Part shown: piece after piece, positions 1 through 9,800 of the stretch
Layout of the letters: every line of letters begins with the position of its first letter
How positions within the stretch are numbered: position 1 is the stretch's first letter
From: JABMMZ01 sp044341025
GTDB taxonomy: Bacteria > Bacteroidota > Bacteroidia > NS11-12g > UBA955
Assembly (NCBI GenBank): GCA_044341025.1
Contig: JBIISM010000007.1
Location: 1 to 64,000 of the forward strand
Length of the DNA: 64,000 bases
Direction of reading: 5' to 3'
Notes under the pieces: generated by a model
What the model saw: only the letters and a program-made list of their open reading frames with translations
Database searches by the model: none
What the model was told of the DNA's origin: nothing
Made by a program: the position numbers and the translations under genes

Positions 1-241
1 GCTACTGGGATCACTTCCTTCATCCCGTAGCGTGAACGCAGTGAAACGGAGTTCTCTGCTACTGGGATCACTTCCTTCATCCCGTAGCGTGAACGCAGTG
101 AAACGGAGTTCTCTGCTACTGGGATCACTTCCTTCATCCCGTAGCGTGAACGCAGTGAAACGGAGTTCTCTGCTACTGGGATCACTTCCTTCATCCCGTA
201 GCGTGAACGCAGTGAAACGGAGTTCTCTGCTACTGGGATCA
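1..241. repeat. 57-bp tandem repeat array (four copies plus partial)
   Basis: Four essentially identical 57-bp units start at 1, 58, 115 and 172, followed by a 13-base partial copy. There is no unique spacer between units, so this is not a CRISPR array. The array probably continues to the left of the window. Each unit contains GATCCCGTAGC and GCTACTGGGATC, which can pair as an imperfect stem, so the unit is a tandem form of the REP-like palindrome seen singly at 25482, 45478 and 57533. The last three bases (239-241) are also the stop codon of the minus-strand exporter gene. A 94-codon plus-strand reading frame through the repeats is a by-product of the 57-bp (19-codon) period. Confidence 0.95.
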
Positions 242-2593
242 ATCTTCCTCACCCTCGGGATCAATCTCTATAAGACTTGTCCCCAATTCGGATTTGGCAT
301 TGATGCGCTTTTCTAAAGACAATAAGATGCTAGGCAATAGAATTAAATTCATAAACATGCCAAATATTAAAGCCAATGAAGTTAATACGCCCAAGGCTAC
401 AGTGCCACCGAAATTAGAAGCGGCAAATATAATAAACCCACCAAACAAGGCAACTGCGGTGTAAATGATACTCGGACCAGCATCGTTAACACTCTCGGTT
501 ATCGCTATGCGCATGTCCCAATTGTGTTTCTTCAATGAATTTCTGTATTTCGCTAGGTAGTGTATGGTAAAGTCAACAACAATTCCATAAGCAATGCTAA
601 AAATAATAATGGTTGATGGCTTTAATCGGATGCCAAAAAATCCCATAATTCCAAAAGTCATAATCAAAGGAATAAGGTTTGGAATAAGAGAGATAAGCAC
701 CATTCTCCAACTAAAGAACAAGAATGCCATCATTATTGAAATAATTAACAATGCGGCAATCATACTTTGGATAAGATTCTCAATGAGGTAGTCATTGCCC
801 TTTAAAAATATAGCACTTGTACCTGTTATCTTTACTTTATAATCCTCCTTAGGGAATATCGAATCTATTTTTGCTTGAACAATATTGGTGAATACTTTCA
901 TTTTCTGAGAGCCAATATCAGCCATTTGCACGCTTATTCTGGCCACTTGGTAATTGCTATCAACCATCGACTTGATTAAGCTTTTGCTGTATTCTTGCTT
1001 AGGCAAGTAGTCGACGATATTGGAAATATCGATGACATTCGGAACCATGAAATAACGCTCATCACCGTCGTGCATGCCTTGGTTTGCAAATTTCAACACA
1101 TCAACCACAGACATCGGTTTTGAGAACTCAGGTATTTTATACAATTCCTTTTCAAGTCTGTTTATTTTCTGAAGGGTTACATAATCTTTAACCCCATCTT
1201 TGGTTTTAGTATCGATGCTTATTTCAAAAGGCAGCGTTCCTTTAAGGTTGCGTTCAAAGAACTTAAGATCCATAAATACTGGATCGGTTTCAGGAAGGTC
1301 GTCAACCACATAACCCAAATTTTTAACTTTAAAAGAGCCAATAAGCGATACAACAACAAGTACAATGGTAACAATGTAAATACTTTTCCGCTTGTTGTAA
1401 ATTAAAAAATTGCAATAGTCTAATACCTTGTTTAAACGCTTTGCATCGAGGTGTTTGGTGTGTTTGTTTTTTGGCGGCGGCAAGTAACTGTATACAATTG
1501 GAATAAATACCAAAGAAACCACATACACCAGCATAATAATAATACCAGACACCACAGAAAATTGGTCAAGCATTGCACTACCCGAAAAACTAAACACCAT
1601 AAAACCAACAGCAGTGGTTACATTGGTAAGGAATAAAGGCAAACCGTTTTTAGAGATCAAACGGGTTAATGCTTTCATCTTGTTGCCGTGCAAAGTATAT
1701 TCCTGGTGGTACACATTGAGCAGGTAAATACAATTCTGGACGCCAATAATTACCATTAAAGGTGGCAGAATACCCGTTAACATCGTGATTTTGTAATCGA
1801 GCATTGCCAGGCAACCCAAGGTCGCAACAACGCCAACCGTCACCACAACAAGCGACAATAGCACAGCGCTAAGAAATCTAAAAAATATAAAGATGAAAAT
1901 AGCGGTGATTAAAATTGACAAAAACGTAAAAATCTTAATCTCGTCGGCCACCTTAGAACTCATTATTGTTCTTACATAAGGCAAGCCCGAAAAGTGCATT
2001 TTGGTGTTGTACTTTTTGCCAAACGCATTGGCTCTGGTTTCTATGTCGTTAACCAAAGGAATGCGCGCTTTGCTGTCCAACTCTTTTTTCTTAAGCGTAA
2101 CGGCTATTAGGGTAACATTGCTATCGGCATTGTACAATAGGCCATCGTAAATTTTGAGTGACCTTAAGAAAGTTTGAAACGAATCTGCCTCCGCTTGATT
2201 GGCCAATGGCTTTGTTAAAACTGGCTTAATTTGCAATGCCTTTAACGAATCGTTTCTAAAAAGTGTATAGGTATTGGTAATCGATACCACCTTCTCAACC
2301 CCTGGTCTTGCTTCTAATTCTTTGCTTAATTTATACCAATCGTTTAAGAAATCTAATTTGAATAGATCTTCACTTTTAACGCCTATTACTAGAATGTTGC
2401 CATCTTCGCCAAAGGTTTCTTTGAATTTGATGTACTCAACAAAATCAGGATCGTCTTTTGGAATTACTTTAGCATAATCATAAGTCATTTTAACTTTTGT
2501 TGCATAAAATCCAAAAACTACAGTAATAATTCCTAGGGCTATTAAGAGCCAGAATCTATTTCTCAGACAAAAAGTTGCTATAGCACTCCACAT
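239..2593 (-). CDS. RND superfamily (MMPL/HAE3-type) exporter
   Basis: 784-residue inner-membrane protein with two homologous halves, each one membrane anchor, a large periplasmic loop and a block of about five helices. The second half carries GIVVDFTIHYLAKYR, typical of the MMPL/sterol-sensing-like exporters. The single-subunit length (about 780 rather than 1000+) fits the hopanoid/lipid-type HAE3 branch of RND transporters; the substrate cannot be read from sequence. The ATG at 2591-2593 is chosen because the upstream TTG (2600-2602) lies inside a -7 box, TATTTTTG, on the minus strand (2600-2607); this leaves a leader of only about 6 nt. The TGA stop is the end of the 57-bp repeat array. 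No membrane-fusion partner or outer-membrane factor gene is adjacent. Confidence 0.88.
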   Translation of the reverse strand: MWSAIATFCLRNRFWLLIALGIITVVFGFYATKVKMTYDYAKVIPKDDPDFVEYIKFKETFGEDGNILVIGVKSEDLFKLDFLNDWYKLSKELEARPGVEKVVSITNTYTLFRNDSLKALQIKPVLTKPLANQAEADSFQTFLRSLKIYDGLLYNADSNVTLIAVTLKKKELDSKARIPLVNDIETRANAFGKKYNTKMHFSGLPYVRTIMSSKVADEIKIFTFLSILITAIFIFIFFRFLSAVLLSLVVVTVGVVATLGCLAMLDYKITMLTGILPPLMVIIGVQNCIYLLNVYHQEYTLHGNKMKALTRLISKNGLPLFLTNVTTAVGFMVFSFSGSAMLDQFSVVSGIIIMLVYVVSLVFIPIVYSYLPPPKNKHTKHLDAKRLNKVLDYCNFLIYNKRKSIYIVTIVLVVVSLIGSFKVKNLGYVVDDLPETDPVFMDLKFFERNLKGTLPFEISIDTKTKDGVKDYVTLQKINRLEKELYKIPEFSKPMSVVDVLKFANQGMHDGDERYFMVPNVIDISNIVDYLPKQEYSKSLIKSMVDSNYQVARISVQMADIGSQKMKVFTNIVQAKIDSIFPKEDYKVKITGTSAIFLKGNDYLIENLIQSMIAALLIISIMMAFLFFSWRMVLISLIPNLIPLIMTFGIMGFFGIRLKPSTIIIFSIAYGIVVDFTIHYLAKYRNSLKKHNWDMRIAITESVNDAGPSIIYTAVALFGGFIIFAASNFGGTVALGVLTSLALIFGMFMNLILLPSILLSLEKRINAKSELGTSLIEIDPEGEED

Positions 2594-2928
2594 TTTCTGC
2601 AAAAATAAGCAAAATAATGGTGTTCGTATATTAAATATAATGGATTTTAGAACTTAGTAAAATAATGCAATAACCAAGCAAAAACCATTATAAACCCTTG
2701 TTTTACAAGAGTTAAAATACATGGATCTATTTTCTACGCTAACACAGCAATTCCATTTACTGTCAAAATCATAAATTAACACCCAATTATACGCAGCATA
2801 AGCGAAATCCTACCCTATATAAGTTAATGAAAAAACCTGAAACTTTACACCCAAAATCTTTGTGTATATCTTAACTTTATTGTGAATAAGCCCCAAACTT
2901 TTTTTGGCTATTTTCGTACTATAAAGTT
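2594..2928. promoter_or_regulatory. Divergent promoter region, exporter / recA
   Basis: AT-rich 335-bp spacer between divergent genes with no credible reading frame. On the minus strand TATTTTTG (2600-2607) sits 6 nt before the exporter ATG. On the plus strand TATTTTCG (2909-2916), a TTCG variant of the -7 box, lies 12 nt before recA. No well-placed -33 TTG is visible for recA and no known LexA-type operator is recognised. Confidence 0.45.
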
Positions 2929-3960
2929 ATGGCAGAATCAAATGCAGAAAAATTAAAAGCGTTAAAGCTTACCATTGACAAACTTGAAAAAAGTTATGGC
3001 AAAGGGGTTGTTATGAAAATGGATGATAAGAATGTAGTGCCTGTTGAGGTTATTTCTACTGGTTCATTCGGGTTGGATATGGCTCTTGGTGTAGGAGGTT
3101 TTCCTAAAGGAAGGGTTGTTGAAATTTACGGACCTGAAAGCAGTGGTAAAACAACTTTGGCGATTAGCTGCATTGCAGAGGCTCAAAAGAAAGGTGGTAT
3201 TTGCGCATTTATTGACGCAGAGCACGCCTTTGATCAGTTCTATGCACAAAGACTTGGCGTCAACATCTCTGACCTTCTAATCTCTCAACCGGATGACGGA
3301 GAGCAAGCATTAGAAATTGCAGACAATCTAATTCGCTCAGGTGCAATTGATGTGATTGTTATCGACTCAGTTGCTGCTTTAGTGCCTCGTGCGGAAATTG
3401 AAGGCGATATGGGTGACAGCAAAATGGGCTTGCACGCGCGTTTGATGTCTCAAGCTTTACGTAAACTTACTGGTACAATCAACAAAACAGGTTGTATCTG
3501 TATTTTCATTAACCAATTGAGAGAAAAAATCGGTGTGATGTTCGGTAACCCTGAAACAACCACTGGTGGTAATGCCCTTAAATTCTACGCTTCAGTGCGT
3601 TTGGATATTCGCCGCATAGGACAAATAAAAGACGGTGATGAAATTACCGGCAACAGAACCAAAGTAAAAGTAGCAAAAAACAAAGTAGCACCGCCTTTCC
3701 GTGTGGTTGAATTTGATATCATGTACGGTAGAGGAATCTCAAGAGTGGGTGAAGTTTTAGACCTTGCGGTTGACAATGGCATCGTCCAAAAAAGTGGTTC
3801 ATGGTTTAGCTATGGCACAACCAAACTTGGACAAGGCAGAGACTCTGTTAAAGAACTTTTGGAAGACAATCCAGAAATGATCAAAGAAATTGAAACCAAG
3901 CTAAAAGAGAAATTAATGGCTGGTGCAATTCAAATTCCTGAAGATAAAACAGAAGAATAA
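2929..3960 (+). CDS. recA: Recombinase RecA
   Basis: 343 residues, normal RecA length. RecA forms ATP-dependent filaments on single-stranded DNA, drives homologous pairing in recombinational repair, and promotes LexA-type repressor self-cleavage where one exists. The Walker A motif GPESSGKTT is at residues 68-76; VIVIDSVAALVP gives Walker B; the L2 region contains FGNPETTTGGNALKFYASVR. The C-terminal domain ends in the usual acidic tail (PEDKTEE). ATG at 2929 is 12 nt after a TATTTTCG box. A clear intrinsic terminator follows at 3998, so the gene is monocistronic. Identification is certain. Confidence 0.99.
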   Translation: MAESNAEKLKALKLTIDKLEKSYGKGVVMKMDDKNVVPVEVISTGSFGLDMALGVGGFPKGRVVEIYGPESSGKTTLAISCIAEAQKKGGICAFIDAEHAFDQFYAQRLGVNISDLLISQPDDGEQALEIADNLIRSGAIDVIVIDSVAALVPRAEIEGDMGDSKMGLHARLMSQALRKLTGTINKTGCICIFINQLREKIGVMFGNPETTTGGNALKFYASVRLDIRRIGQIKDGDEITGNRTKVKVAKNKVAPPFRVVEFDIMYGRGISRVGEVLDLAVDNGIVQKSGSWFSYGTTKLGQGRDSVKELLEDNPEMIKEIETKLKEKLMAGAIQIPEDKTEE

Positions 3961-3997
3961 AAATACGTTCCTTTATTGGAACTTGAATATGTGTGTA

Positions 3998-4029
3998 AAA
4001 GGTCCGGGGCTGAAATACCGGGCCTTTTT
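3998..4029 (+). terminator. Intrinsic terminator of recA
   Basis: Ten-base arms (AAAGGTCCGG and CCGGGCCTTT, one G-U pair) are separated by a 10-nt loop and followed by five T. It begins 37 nt after the recA stop. Confidence 0.88.
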
Positions 4030-4051
4030 ATGTTCATTTGGGTTGGTAACC

Positions 4052-4463
4052 CAGGGGTGGAAAACACCACTGAGACATCGGTGTTCTAAGAGTGTATGAA
4101 TGTTTATGAGGCACACGTTCTTTGGGTGTTTTTCACCCAAAGAGTTTATCTACCAGATTTCATAGTTATGTTCATGGGGTGTTTCACCCCATGACTCGTA
4201 ACGAAATGTAACTCAGGGGTGGAAAACACCCCTGAGACTTACTTGTCTTCTTTGTGGGTATTCGTTCTTTGGGTGTACGTTCATGGGGTGTTTTCCACCC
4301 CATGACTCTCTATTGAAATTTCTATATTATTCGTTCTTTGGGTGTTTTCCACCCAAAGATTCGCTAACGAAATATAAATGTTTAGAAAGGATGTAACACT
4401 CAAGGGTGGAAAACACCCTTGAGACATTCGTGTTATGTTCTTTGGGTGTTTTTCACCCAAAGA
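4052..4463. repeat. Cluster of nine short palindromic repeats (GGTG-TTTT-CACC family)
   Basis: Eight complete and one half copy of a 22-25-bp palindrome lie in about 410 bp: 4052, 4120, 4172, 4213, 4267 (half), 4281, 4336, 4400 and 4440. The core is GGTG, a four- or five-base T-rich or A-rich loop, then CACC. The outer arms differ between copies (CTTTG/CAAAG, CATGG/CCATG, CAGGG/CCCTG, CAAGG/CCTTG) yet stay nearly complementary within each copy. Related copies occur at 25702 and 25858. The cluster ends 7 bp before the stop codon of the cyclophilin-like gene. Confidence 0.9.
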
Positions 4464-4469
4464 TTCTCC

Positions 4470-6011
4470 CTAGATCTTCTCAATATACAAAATCTGATCG
4501 CCGACCCTCAAGGTGTTTATCACCTGTATGCCTTCAATCAACTCTGCAAAAATGGTGTAACGCCCATCCAAATGTGGCGTCCATGTATGGGTAACAAAAA
4601 ACTGTACCCCTTCCGAGTCTTTTCCTGCTGAGGCCAAGCCCACACTGCCAGGTTTGTACACCAAAAAGTTACTCAACTCGCTGCGCTGGGTCCAATTCAA
4701 AGAACCCCAACCATCGCCCCTCGGGCATCCGCCTTGCACAACAAAGTCGGGGACCATGCGGTGAAAATACCGTTTATCGTAATAATTTGAATCCAGTAGT
4801 TTTAAGAAATTAACCACTGAGCCAGGCGCTTCATTGATTTTTAACACCATCAAAAAAGCGCCTTTGTTGGTGGTGACTTTTATTTTCAAGTTTTCAGGAA
4901 CCAACTTCACATATTCCCAATCTATTGGGTGTCTGTATCCAGTTAAGGTAAACCACGATTTGTAGTCGTATTTTCTATTCTCTGCCTTGCAAATGGTCTT
5001 TTCCAAATCAACCCAAGCCTCAAAATCGCGGGGCATGATCAAACTACTTTGTATGGTTTTTAAAAATGGAACCTGCAGGTGGGCCATAGACATGTAATTG
5101 CTGTCTGAGCGCATCTTTTCGGCAGCCATTGATATAAAAGCCACATTACCGCCTTCCAATAGCATTCGGTATTGCTCGAGGGTCAATTCTTTTTGTGTGG
5201 CTAGATATTGCTCCATGCAATAGGTTGTAAAAGCAAAGGGATATTTTTTATTGTTGGCCAATTCATACCAATCATTCTCCTTTACGTGTACAGATTTTAA
5301 TTGTTCAATTGCTTGGTAAGGATTTGCAAATATTTGCGCACTGTCCAAGCTGCCTTTTTTATAGGTGCCCATTGAACCTCCAAGCGCATTTTGCTTCCCC
5401 GTATTTACTTGAAATGGTTTCAATAAAACCTTCACCGCACTTGACTTGGTTATCAACGATAAATGTTGAATGGTATTGAGCATATCCTCTCCCCCACTGG
5501 CCCCTATATTCTTACTGCGTCTATAGGCTTGAAAAACTGAATAGGCAAAGGCATATTGCTGCAAGGTATCTTTACCGCGAATGACCAGTTTATTGTAAAA
5601 ACTCAAATCGCTCATATTGGCACCCTTGCCAATGGCCATCAATATTTCGTTTTTTATTTTTTCGGATTTCTTGTCGCTGTGAATGACAATCAAACGCTTG
5701 CTTACTGAGTTGAGACGCAATTGACCCAGACTTAAAACCAGTGCTTTTTGAACATCTAAATCTTTTTCATTTTTAAAACAAGCCATCAAACTGTCTACCG
5801 CACTTGAATCTTGCACACTGGCAAATGCAATCGCAGCAGCGTATCTGTATTTTTGTTGCGTATGTCTTAAATACGGCAATAAGGCTGTGGTATTTTGATC
5901 GTATTGATGCTGGTAAATAACCTTCATCAGCAAATCGTTGCTAAAACGGTTTTGACCCCTTAGTGAAAAAGAAGACAGAATTATTAACGCAAAAACCAGC
6001 CCTATTCTCAT
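4470..6011 (-). CDS. Secreted HEAT-repeat protein with cyclophilin-type peptidyl-prolyl isomerase domain
   Basis: 513 residues with an N-terminal signal peptide ending near RGQ. Residues of roughly 25-150 form degenerate HEAT-like helical repeats, the middle is unassigned, and the last 150 residues are a cyclophilin domain with the signature YFHRMVPDFVVQGGCPRGDG and later GVQFFVTHTW and LDGRYTIFAELIEG. It should catalyse cis-trans isomerisation of proline peptide bonds in secreted proteins, in the periplasm or at the envelope. The start is 9 nt downstream of the rlmB-like stop, so the two genes probably share a transcript. The HEAT extension is larger than the catalytic domain and may dock a client. 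The stop lies next to the palindrome cluster. Confidence 0.86.
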   Translation of the reverse strand: MRIGLVFALIILSSFSLRGQNRFSNDLLMKVIYQHQYDQNTTALLPYLRHTQQKYRYAAAIAFASVQDSSAVDSLMACFKNEKDLDVQKALVLSLGQLRLNSVSKRLIVIHSDKKSEKIKNEILMAIGKGANMSDLSFYNKLVIRGKDTLQQYAFAYSVFQAYRRSKNIGASGGEDMLNTIQHLSLITKSSAVKVLLKPFQVNTGKQNALGGSMGTYKKGSLDSAQIFANPYQAIEQLKSVHVKENDWYELANNKKYPFAFTTYCMEQYLATQKELTLEQYRMLLEGGNVAFISMAAEKMRSDSNYMSMAHLQVPFLKTIQSSLIMPRDFEAWVDLEKTICKAENRKYDYKSWFTLTGYRHPIDWEYVKLVPENLKIKVTTNKGAFLMVLKINEAPGSVVNFLKLLDSNYYDKRYFHRMVPDFVVQGGCPRGDGWGSLNWTQRSELSNFLVYKPGSVGLASAGKDSEGVQFFVTHTWTPHLDGRYTIFAELIEGIQVINTLRVGDQILYIEKI

Positions 6012-6020
6012 AATTAAAAA

Positions 6021-6767
6021 CTACGGATTTTGACGAATCACTTCGTACATCATAACACCAGCGGCAACCGATACATTCAATGAATCGAGATCGCTTTTCA
6101 TTGGAATTTTAACCAACTTATCCGCCAACTTCAACAAGGCTGGAGAAATACCATCCTCTTCACTTCCTACAATTAAAACGCAAGGCTTGGTATAGGTTTC
6201 GAAAAACAATTCTTTATTGGCTTTTTCAGTTCCACAAATAACCTGAAGACCTTCGTCTTTCAAATGCTTAATGGTTTGAAACAAATTTGATGAGCGGCAC
6301 ACCGGCAAATGCAACAAAGCACCCGCAGACGTTTTGATGGCTTCTTCGCTAACAGTTGCTGAACCTTTCTCAGGTATGATGATGGCATCCAAACCGGCCG
6401 CCATCGCAGTCCTTGCTATTGCACCAAAATTACGCACATCGGTAACTCTATCAAGTGCAATCACAAAAGGTGCCTTGTCATCATCCAACAAACGCTTCAC
6501 CAATTCTTCAGCATTGTGGTAAGTAATAGATGATATTTTAGCCACCACGCCTTGGTGGTTTTTGAATTTAGACAAACTGTCTAACTTCTCTTTAGGCACT
6601 TCAGTGAAGTTAACCTTATGTCTATTTAGAATTTGTTTGATGTGTTTCAATCCATCGCCCATACCCTTTTGCACATAAACCTTCATAAAGGTTGTTCCAG
6701 CGCCTAGGGCTTCTTCTAAGGGTCTAACACCAAATATAATGGTGCTGTCTTTTTCTTCGTTTTGCAT
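6021..6767 (-). CDS. rlmB: TrmH/SpoU-family rRNA 2'-O-methyltransferase (RlmB-like)
   Basis: 248 residues. SPOUT-class enzyme transferring methyl from S-adenosylmethionine to a ribose 2'-OH, most like the 23S rRNA Gm2251 methyltransferase. An N-terminal substrate-binding domain (IIFGVRPLEEAL) is followed by motif 1 (VRNFGAIARTA), motif 2 (LIVGSEEDGIS) and motif 3 (SLNVSVAAGVMMYE), which together make the knotted SAM site. The ATG at 6765-6767 (MQNEEKDS) is chosen because the reading frame nine codons further upstream runs through the terminator hairpin of the preceding gene. It is followed after 9 nt by the cyclophilin-HEAT gene. Whether the target is position 2251 or another rRNA/tRNA ribose is not decidable here. 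Confidence 0.9.
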   Translation of the reverse strand: MQNEEKDSTIIFGVRPLEEALGAGTTFMKVYVQKGMGDGLKHIKQILNRHKVNFTEVPKEKLDSLSKFKNHQGVVAKISSITYHNAEELVKRLLDDDKAPFVIALDRVTDVRNFGAIARTAMAAGLDAIIIPEKGSATVSEEAIKTSAGALLHLPVCRSSNLFQTIKHLKDEGLQVICGTEKANKELFFETYTKPCVLIVGSEEDGISPALLKLADKLVKIPMKSDLDSLNVSVAAGVMMYEVIRQNP

Positions 6768-6782
6768 GTTTGTATTTGAAAA

Positions 6783-6809
6783 AGAAAGACGCAACCGGTG
6801 CGTCTTTCT
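6783..6809 (-). terminator. Intrinsic terminator downstream of the DUF2723 gene
   Basis: Perfect 11-bp arms (6783-6793 and 6799-6809) around a 5-nt loop, followed on the minus strand by CTTTCTTTTTC. It separates the DUF2723 gene from rlmB and rules out the longer rlmB start. Confidence 0.85.
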
Positions 6810-6843
6810 GTGGGTATAAATAAATTTAAATTTGTGTTTTCGA

Positions 6844-9800
6844 TTAATCTGAATTCACAAAATTGTTAACGGTTGATGATAGCTCTTTGTTTGTTTTTTC
6901 AAACTTAGCGGCCATATTGCTTAAGCCCCATTCTTTGGCAGATGCGGCTGCACGGTCCATAAAGTCGAAGGCATCTTTAGCCAAACCTCTCATGTAACGT
7001 GTTTTCTTGCTTCCAAAACGCAGGTAATATTTAACTTCAGATTCGCTGGTAGCATAAACTTGGCCTAAGTTCTTGCCTGCTTTTTCGTTGTTGCCTATTT
7101 CATGCCAAATCATAGATATATAGAATTTGGTTTGACTAGGTGTATGGTAAACACTTTCCGGAATTTCAGTATCGCATTTGTTTAACAAGTTGGCAATTTT
7201 TGCTTTGTAAGCTTCTACTTTTTCTTTGTTCCCGGCAATACTCAAAGTTGAATCTGCTTCTTTAATTTTCATCATTCTATCTAAATAGTGGCCAGATAAA
7301 GTGATAAATAATTCTTGGTAAGCATAAGGGCCAGTGGTTGCTTTGTCGTCTAAGAAGAAGTGTTTCTTTTCTTTCATCCCTGAATACTTAAACACCTTCA
7401 TCAAGTTGTTGTAAACCATTTCATCGTCGATATTGCTGATGTTGTTTCTTGAAGCAGCCGATTTGATAGGAACCAATTGGTATGACAAACCTTTTCTTTC
7501 AAAGTAAGGCTCTAAGTTCATAAATCCATCGCTGCCTGATGTGGTGGTGAAGCAAATAGGACGTTTCCAACCTGTTGCAGCATTTGTAGCAATTAAATCC
7601 AATAAGACAAGGTCACCTTTGTTCATGGCTCTTTTCGGGAAATCGATAATGATATCACTTACAATACTAGCCGAATCACTTTCTTTTACCACCCCTGCGG
7701 CAATAACTGCAGCTTTGTTAACAGACACTCTAAATTTGGTGTTGCTGTAATATTGGGTTCTTTCAGAGGTTAATTGTTTGATGTAAGTGCTCAAATCGAT
7801 GGGCGCAAAGTCTTTACCTGCTGAATACTGGTAGTAATCGTTGACACCAGAAGCCAAGTCGCCTTTCTTCATGGTTAACGGCAAAGGCTCACTGTTGTAA
7901 ACCTTGGTTAATAAGACTTGCGAGTACCAATCGGTAGGCAATAAACTTTGGTTGATAATACGCACGTCGGTTCTAAATCCTTCTACATTTTGCGCATACC
8001 ACAATGGATATGTATCGTTGTCACCATTGGTAAATAATATTGCATTTGGCGGGCAAGACATTAAGCAGTTTTTAGCAAAGTCAATTCCAATGTAACGTCC
8101 GCTTCTGTCGTGGTCGTCCCAACCTTGTGAGCCCATTAAAGCTGGTGCTGACAAGGCCGCAACCGCTGCAATAGAGGCAGCCGCCATTCCTGAAACTTTT
8201 TTTCTTAACTGGTCCCAAATAAACAATACCCCAAGTCCAATCCATATACAGAAGGTTTGGAAAGATCCTACAATTGAGTAATCCCTTTCACGTGGTTCGT
8301 ATGGCGGTTGGTTCAAGAATATATTGATTAAAATACCTGTGAACACAAATAAAACCATGGTAATAATGGCGTCGTTTTTACCCTTTTTGAAGTGGAAAAC
8401 CAAACCGATGATACCCAAGATTAATGGAATAAAATAGAATTTGTTGCGGGCTTGGTTGTTGGCCAAATAAGCAGGCAATTCGGTTTGAGGTCCCAAACGC
8501 ATGGCATCTAAAAATTTAAATCCACTGATCCAGTTGCCATCAATAATAGAATTGAAATCATGGCCTTGTTGGTCGTTCTGACGGCCTACAAAATTCCACA
8601 TGAAATACCTTAAATACATATGGCCCATTTGATAGCTCATTAAAAAAGCAAGGTTGTTGCTCATCTTAGGCTTCTCGGCTTTTAAGAATTTTATTTGTTC
8701 TTGAATTTCTGCTTTTTGCTTTGGGTCTTCGGTTTGCGAAAGGCTTTGCTCAGCGTATTCAATCTGGTTGGCCACATCGTTCATATTGCCCCAACTGTAA
8801 TAACCTTGTTCTGGTTTGTCTGCTGGACCCATTCTTGGGAAAAAAGTATAATCTGCGTCGTTGTAAACATACTCTTGCTTAATTCCGCTTTCTACATAGT
8901 TTGCAGAATCTTTTCTGTAGGATACCTTGCCCTCTTTAACATCAACGGGTTGTGCATTAAAGTATGGGCCTTTAAACAAGGGTCTGTCACCGTATTGCTC
9001 ACGGTTGATATAGCTCAATAAATTTGATGGCTCTTCAGGGTTGTTCATGTCGATGGCAGGATTGTCCGATGAACGCACAACAACCATAGCATAACTTGAA
9101 TATCCAAACAACACATAAGCCAAACACACAAAAGCCAAATTGGCCAACTGGTTGGGTTTCACTTTTGCGAAATAATAAATTCCATAAGCAGTTGCGCCTA
9201 CAAAAATTAAGATAGCAGCCAAAGTACCTGAGTTGAATGGCAAGCCCATATCATTCACAAACATAATGTCCAAAGAAGCCATCAATTGAGGCACACCTGG
9301 AATAATTGCCTTTTGAACGAAGAACAAAATACCCAATCCGATTAAGAAACTGTATATAAATCCTTTTCTTGTATGGGTGTAGTGTTTGTAGTAATAAATA
9401 AATACAACTGCTGGAATAACCAACAAGTTCAATAAGTGGGTACCGATTGCCAAACCGATTAAGTAGGCAATTAGAACCAACCATTTGTCGGCGTATTTGC
9501 TGTTGCTTTCTTCCCAACGCAAAGCTGCCCAGAAAGTTAATGCTGTAAAAAATGAAGACATGGCGTAAACCTCTGCTTCAACCGCACTGAACCAAAATGA
9601 ATCGCTAAATGTTAAGGCCAAAGCAGCCACTGCACCACTGGCGAAGATTGCTATGCGGCTACCATTTCCGGCTTCATCTTTAACCATTTTCTTAGCGAAA
9701 TGGGTGGTAATCCAAAATGTAAACAAAACCGTAAAGGCACTGCTCACAGCACTCATAAAGTTTACCGCTACCGAAACACCTGCAGGCTCAGAGGCAAACA

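Noticed and set aside
1..241. CRISPR array
   Set aside because: Copies are contiguous with no variable spacers and no cas1/cas2; a tandem duplication explains it.
32..316. 94-codon plus-strand frame with repeated SVNAVKRSSLLLGSLPSS
   Set aside because: It arises only from the 57-bp repeat period (19 codons) and overlaps the exporter gene end; no start signal or homology.
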